From the NCBI RefSeq assembly GCF_040581485.1, contig NC_090129.1, positions 32,226,764-32,290,763 on the forward strand: a stretch of DNA of 64,000 bases. The letters run 5' to 3'. Under the pieces are notes generated by a model, which was given only the letters and a program-made list of their open reading frames with translations, did not search any database and was not told where the DNA came from. A program made the position numbers and the translations under genes. Of the stretch, positions 63,026 to 64,000 are shown piece by piece (the stretch's first letter is position 1; the number at the start of each line of letters is the position of its first letter). The stretch comes from Linepithema humile (Eukaryota > Arthropoda > Insecta > Hymenoptera > Formicidae).

Positions 63026-64000
63026 TAAAGTTAATATTTAATGCTACATAACGTAATCTGCAGCATTTATTATGTAAAATTTATTCGCGTAATTTCGGTT
63101 GTACGCTTATCGAGTGTGTTACGAAAAATTCTTTATGTTTCTCTGCTCAGATTTTGTAATAATTTAATGATGCAGCAAATTGGAAATTAATAATTATTAT
63201 TATTAATAAACAAATGTGTACATGTAATAAATATATTTATGTGATTTGTGCAAACTTTATGTAATTAACTTTCAATCATATTTTGATTTAAATTTGTTTC
63301 AATTTTTCTTCTTTATGTTCTGCAAATTTCATATTTATCTTTTCACATTGTTAATATTCGATATAATAAATTTTCGATATTACGTTGCGTAATATAATCA
63401 CTCGCAGGCAGATCGTGATATTTAATAAGCAAGTTTGAAACAGTTGGAATAACAAATACAAATCACACAAGCTAACAATGTCAAACGCGCTAGTAACATG
63501 CTTGTAGCAAATGACAGCATAGAAACACGTTACAAGTAAAGAAAGGCTTCGAGTTTCGTCGTGTCGGAAGTTCGTGAGAGCCGCGTATTTCCTATTCGCT
63601 AATCCAAGGAGTTTGCTCTACGGACGGTACGCCGAAGCCGAAGCGAACGCGCTGTGCAAATATGTTTATAGAGTAAAAAGTCTTTTTACTTTACGACGGC
63701 GCGCTGGCAAGGTAACGATTTTCTTCGGGCCGTGGATACACTTTGTTTTCTTAGGATGCAGCCTGATCAGAACAAAAGTTCCGAACTACATACTTCATTG
63801 TAAAGTTTCCGGTTGGTATAACGATCGGTTAGCAAGGCCAGAACTCTCTTTTATTACAGGATTTGTGTAACGAAAAGTAGGGTGTTGTGTCAGCGAAAAC
63901 TCGCAGCCGCAAAGAGTTTCCCTGTACATATATTTTCTGTCAAATCATATTTCGCGCAATCGCATTTCAATGCAATCCTATTCTAATGGATAAGATTGAT

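Larger units (their letters stand above)
57236..64000. other. Right flank without a supported gene
   Basis: It contains two TIR elements (61062-61379 and 62630-63025), a pyrimidine-rich tract at 58820-58880, GC-rich patches and short unrecognised ORFs, including 98-131 codon frames at 61670-62065 and 63574-63870. None has a known domain or splice support. Confidence 0.55.

Noticed and set aside
1..64000. tRNA genes, rRNA genes, CRISPR arrays
   Set aside because: Reading both strands for B-box (GGTTCRANNCC) with A-box pairs gave no plausible tRNA. No rRNA segment or regularly spaced repeat array is present. The rRNA-like 13-15-mers at 18-19.6 kb are snoRNA guides.

Overview
The window looks like nuclear DNA of an insect, most likely a hymenopteran such as an ant. 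It is AT-rich with scattered CpG- and GC-rich patches, has short introns with ordinary GT-AG borders, carries small TIR elements, and encodes insect-type cuticular proteins. No prokaryotic, viral or CRISPR feature is visible. The species is an inference; family assignments come from reading the translations.

I can support five protein-coding genes. On the minus strand, from left: a 634-residue secreted, Q/P/S-rich, cuticle-like protein (5468-7717), a 98-residue secreted Tyr/Pro-rich protein (10651-11890), and a complete METTL6-type tRNA m3C methyltransferase (19678-20947). On the plus strand: a divergent short-chain dehydrogenase/reductase-like protein in five exons (36546-44085), whose canonical NAD-binding and catalytic motifs are all altered, and an RR-2 cuticular protein in three exons (55332-57150). 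Both minus-strand secreted proteins and the RR-2 protein share the insect cuticle-gene layout in which a 4-5 codon first exon splits the signal peptide.

The most notable region is 17.8-19.7 kb. Directly downstream of the METTL6 stop codon, on the same strand, lies a chain of six short exons with good splice sites, ending in an AATAAA. Each of the six introns holds one box C/D snoRNA (five well supported, one orphan), with the D box 69-83 nt from the 3' splice site. Five have guides that match conserved rRNA and obey the N+5 rule. Two SNORD80-like copies target 28S Am1521 and Gm1612 (human numbering). One targets 18S Am512. One composite guide targets 18S Am166 plus 28S Am1511. One targets 28S Am1511 only. 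A 5' splice site 18 nt after the METTL6 stop links the two units, so METTL6 and a GAS5-like snoRNA host may be one transcription unit.

The rest is intergenic or intronic AT-rich DNA with MITE-like inverted-repeat elements (a hairpin in METTL6 intron 3; about 40.92-41.20 kb; 61.06-61.38 kb; and a pair of 396-bp copies at 52.7 and 62.6 kb in opposite orientation), microsatellites, small tandem duplications, and GC-rich blocks carrying long but unconvincing ORFs. The intervals 21.2-36.5 kb, 44.4-55.2 kb and 57.2-64 kb contain no gene that I can support.
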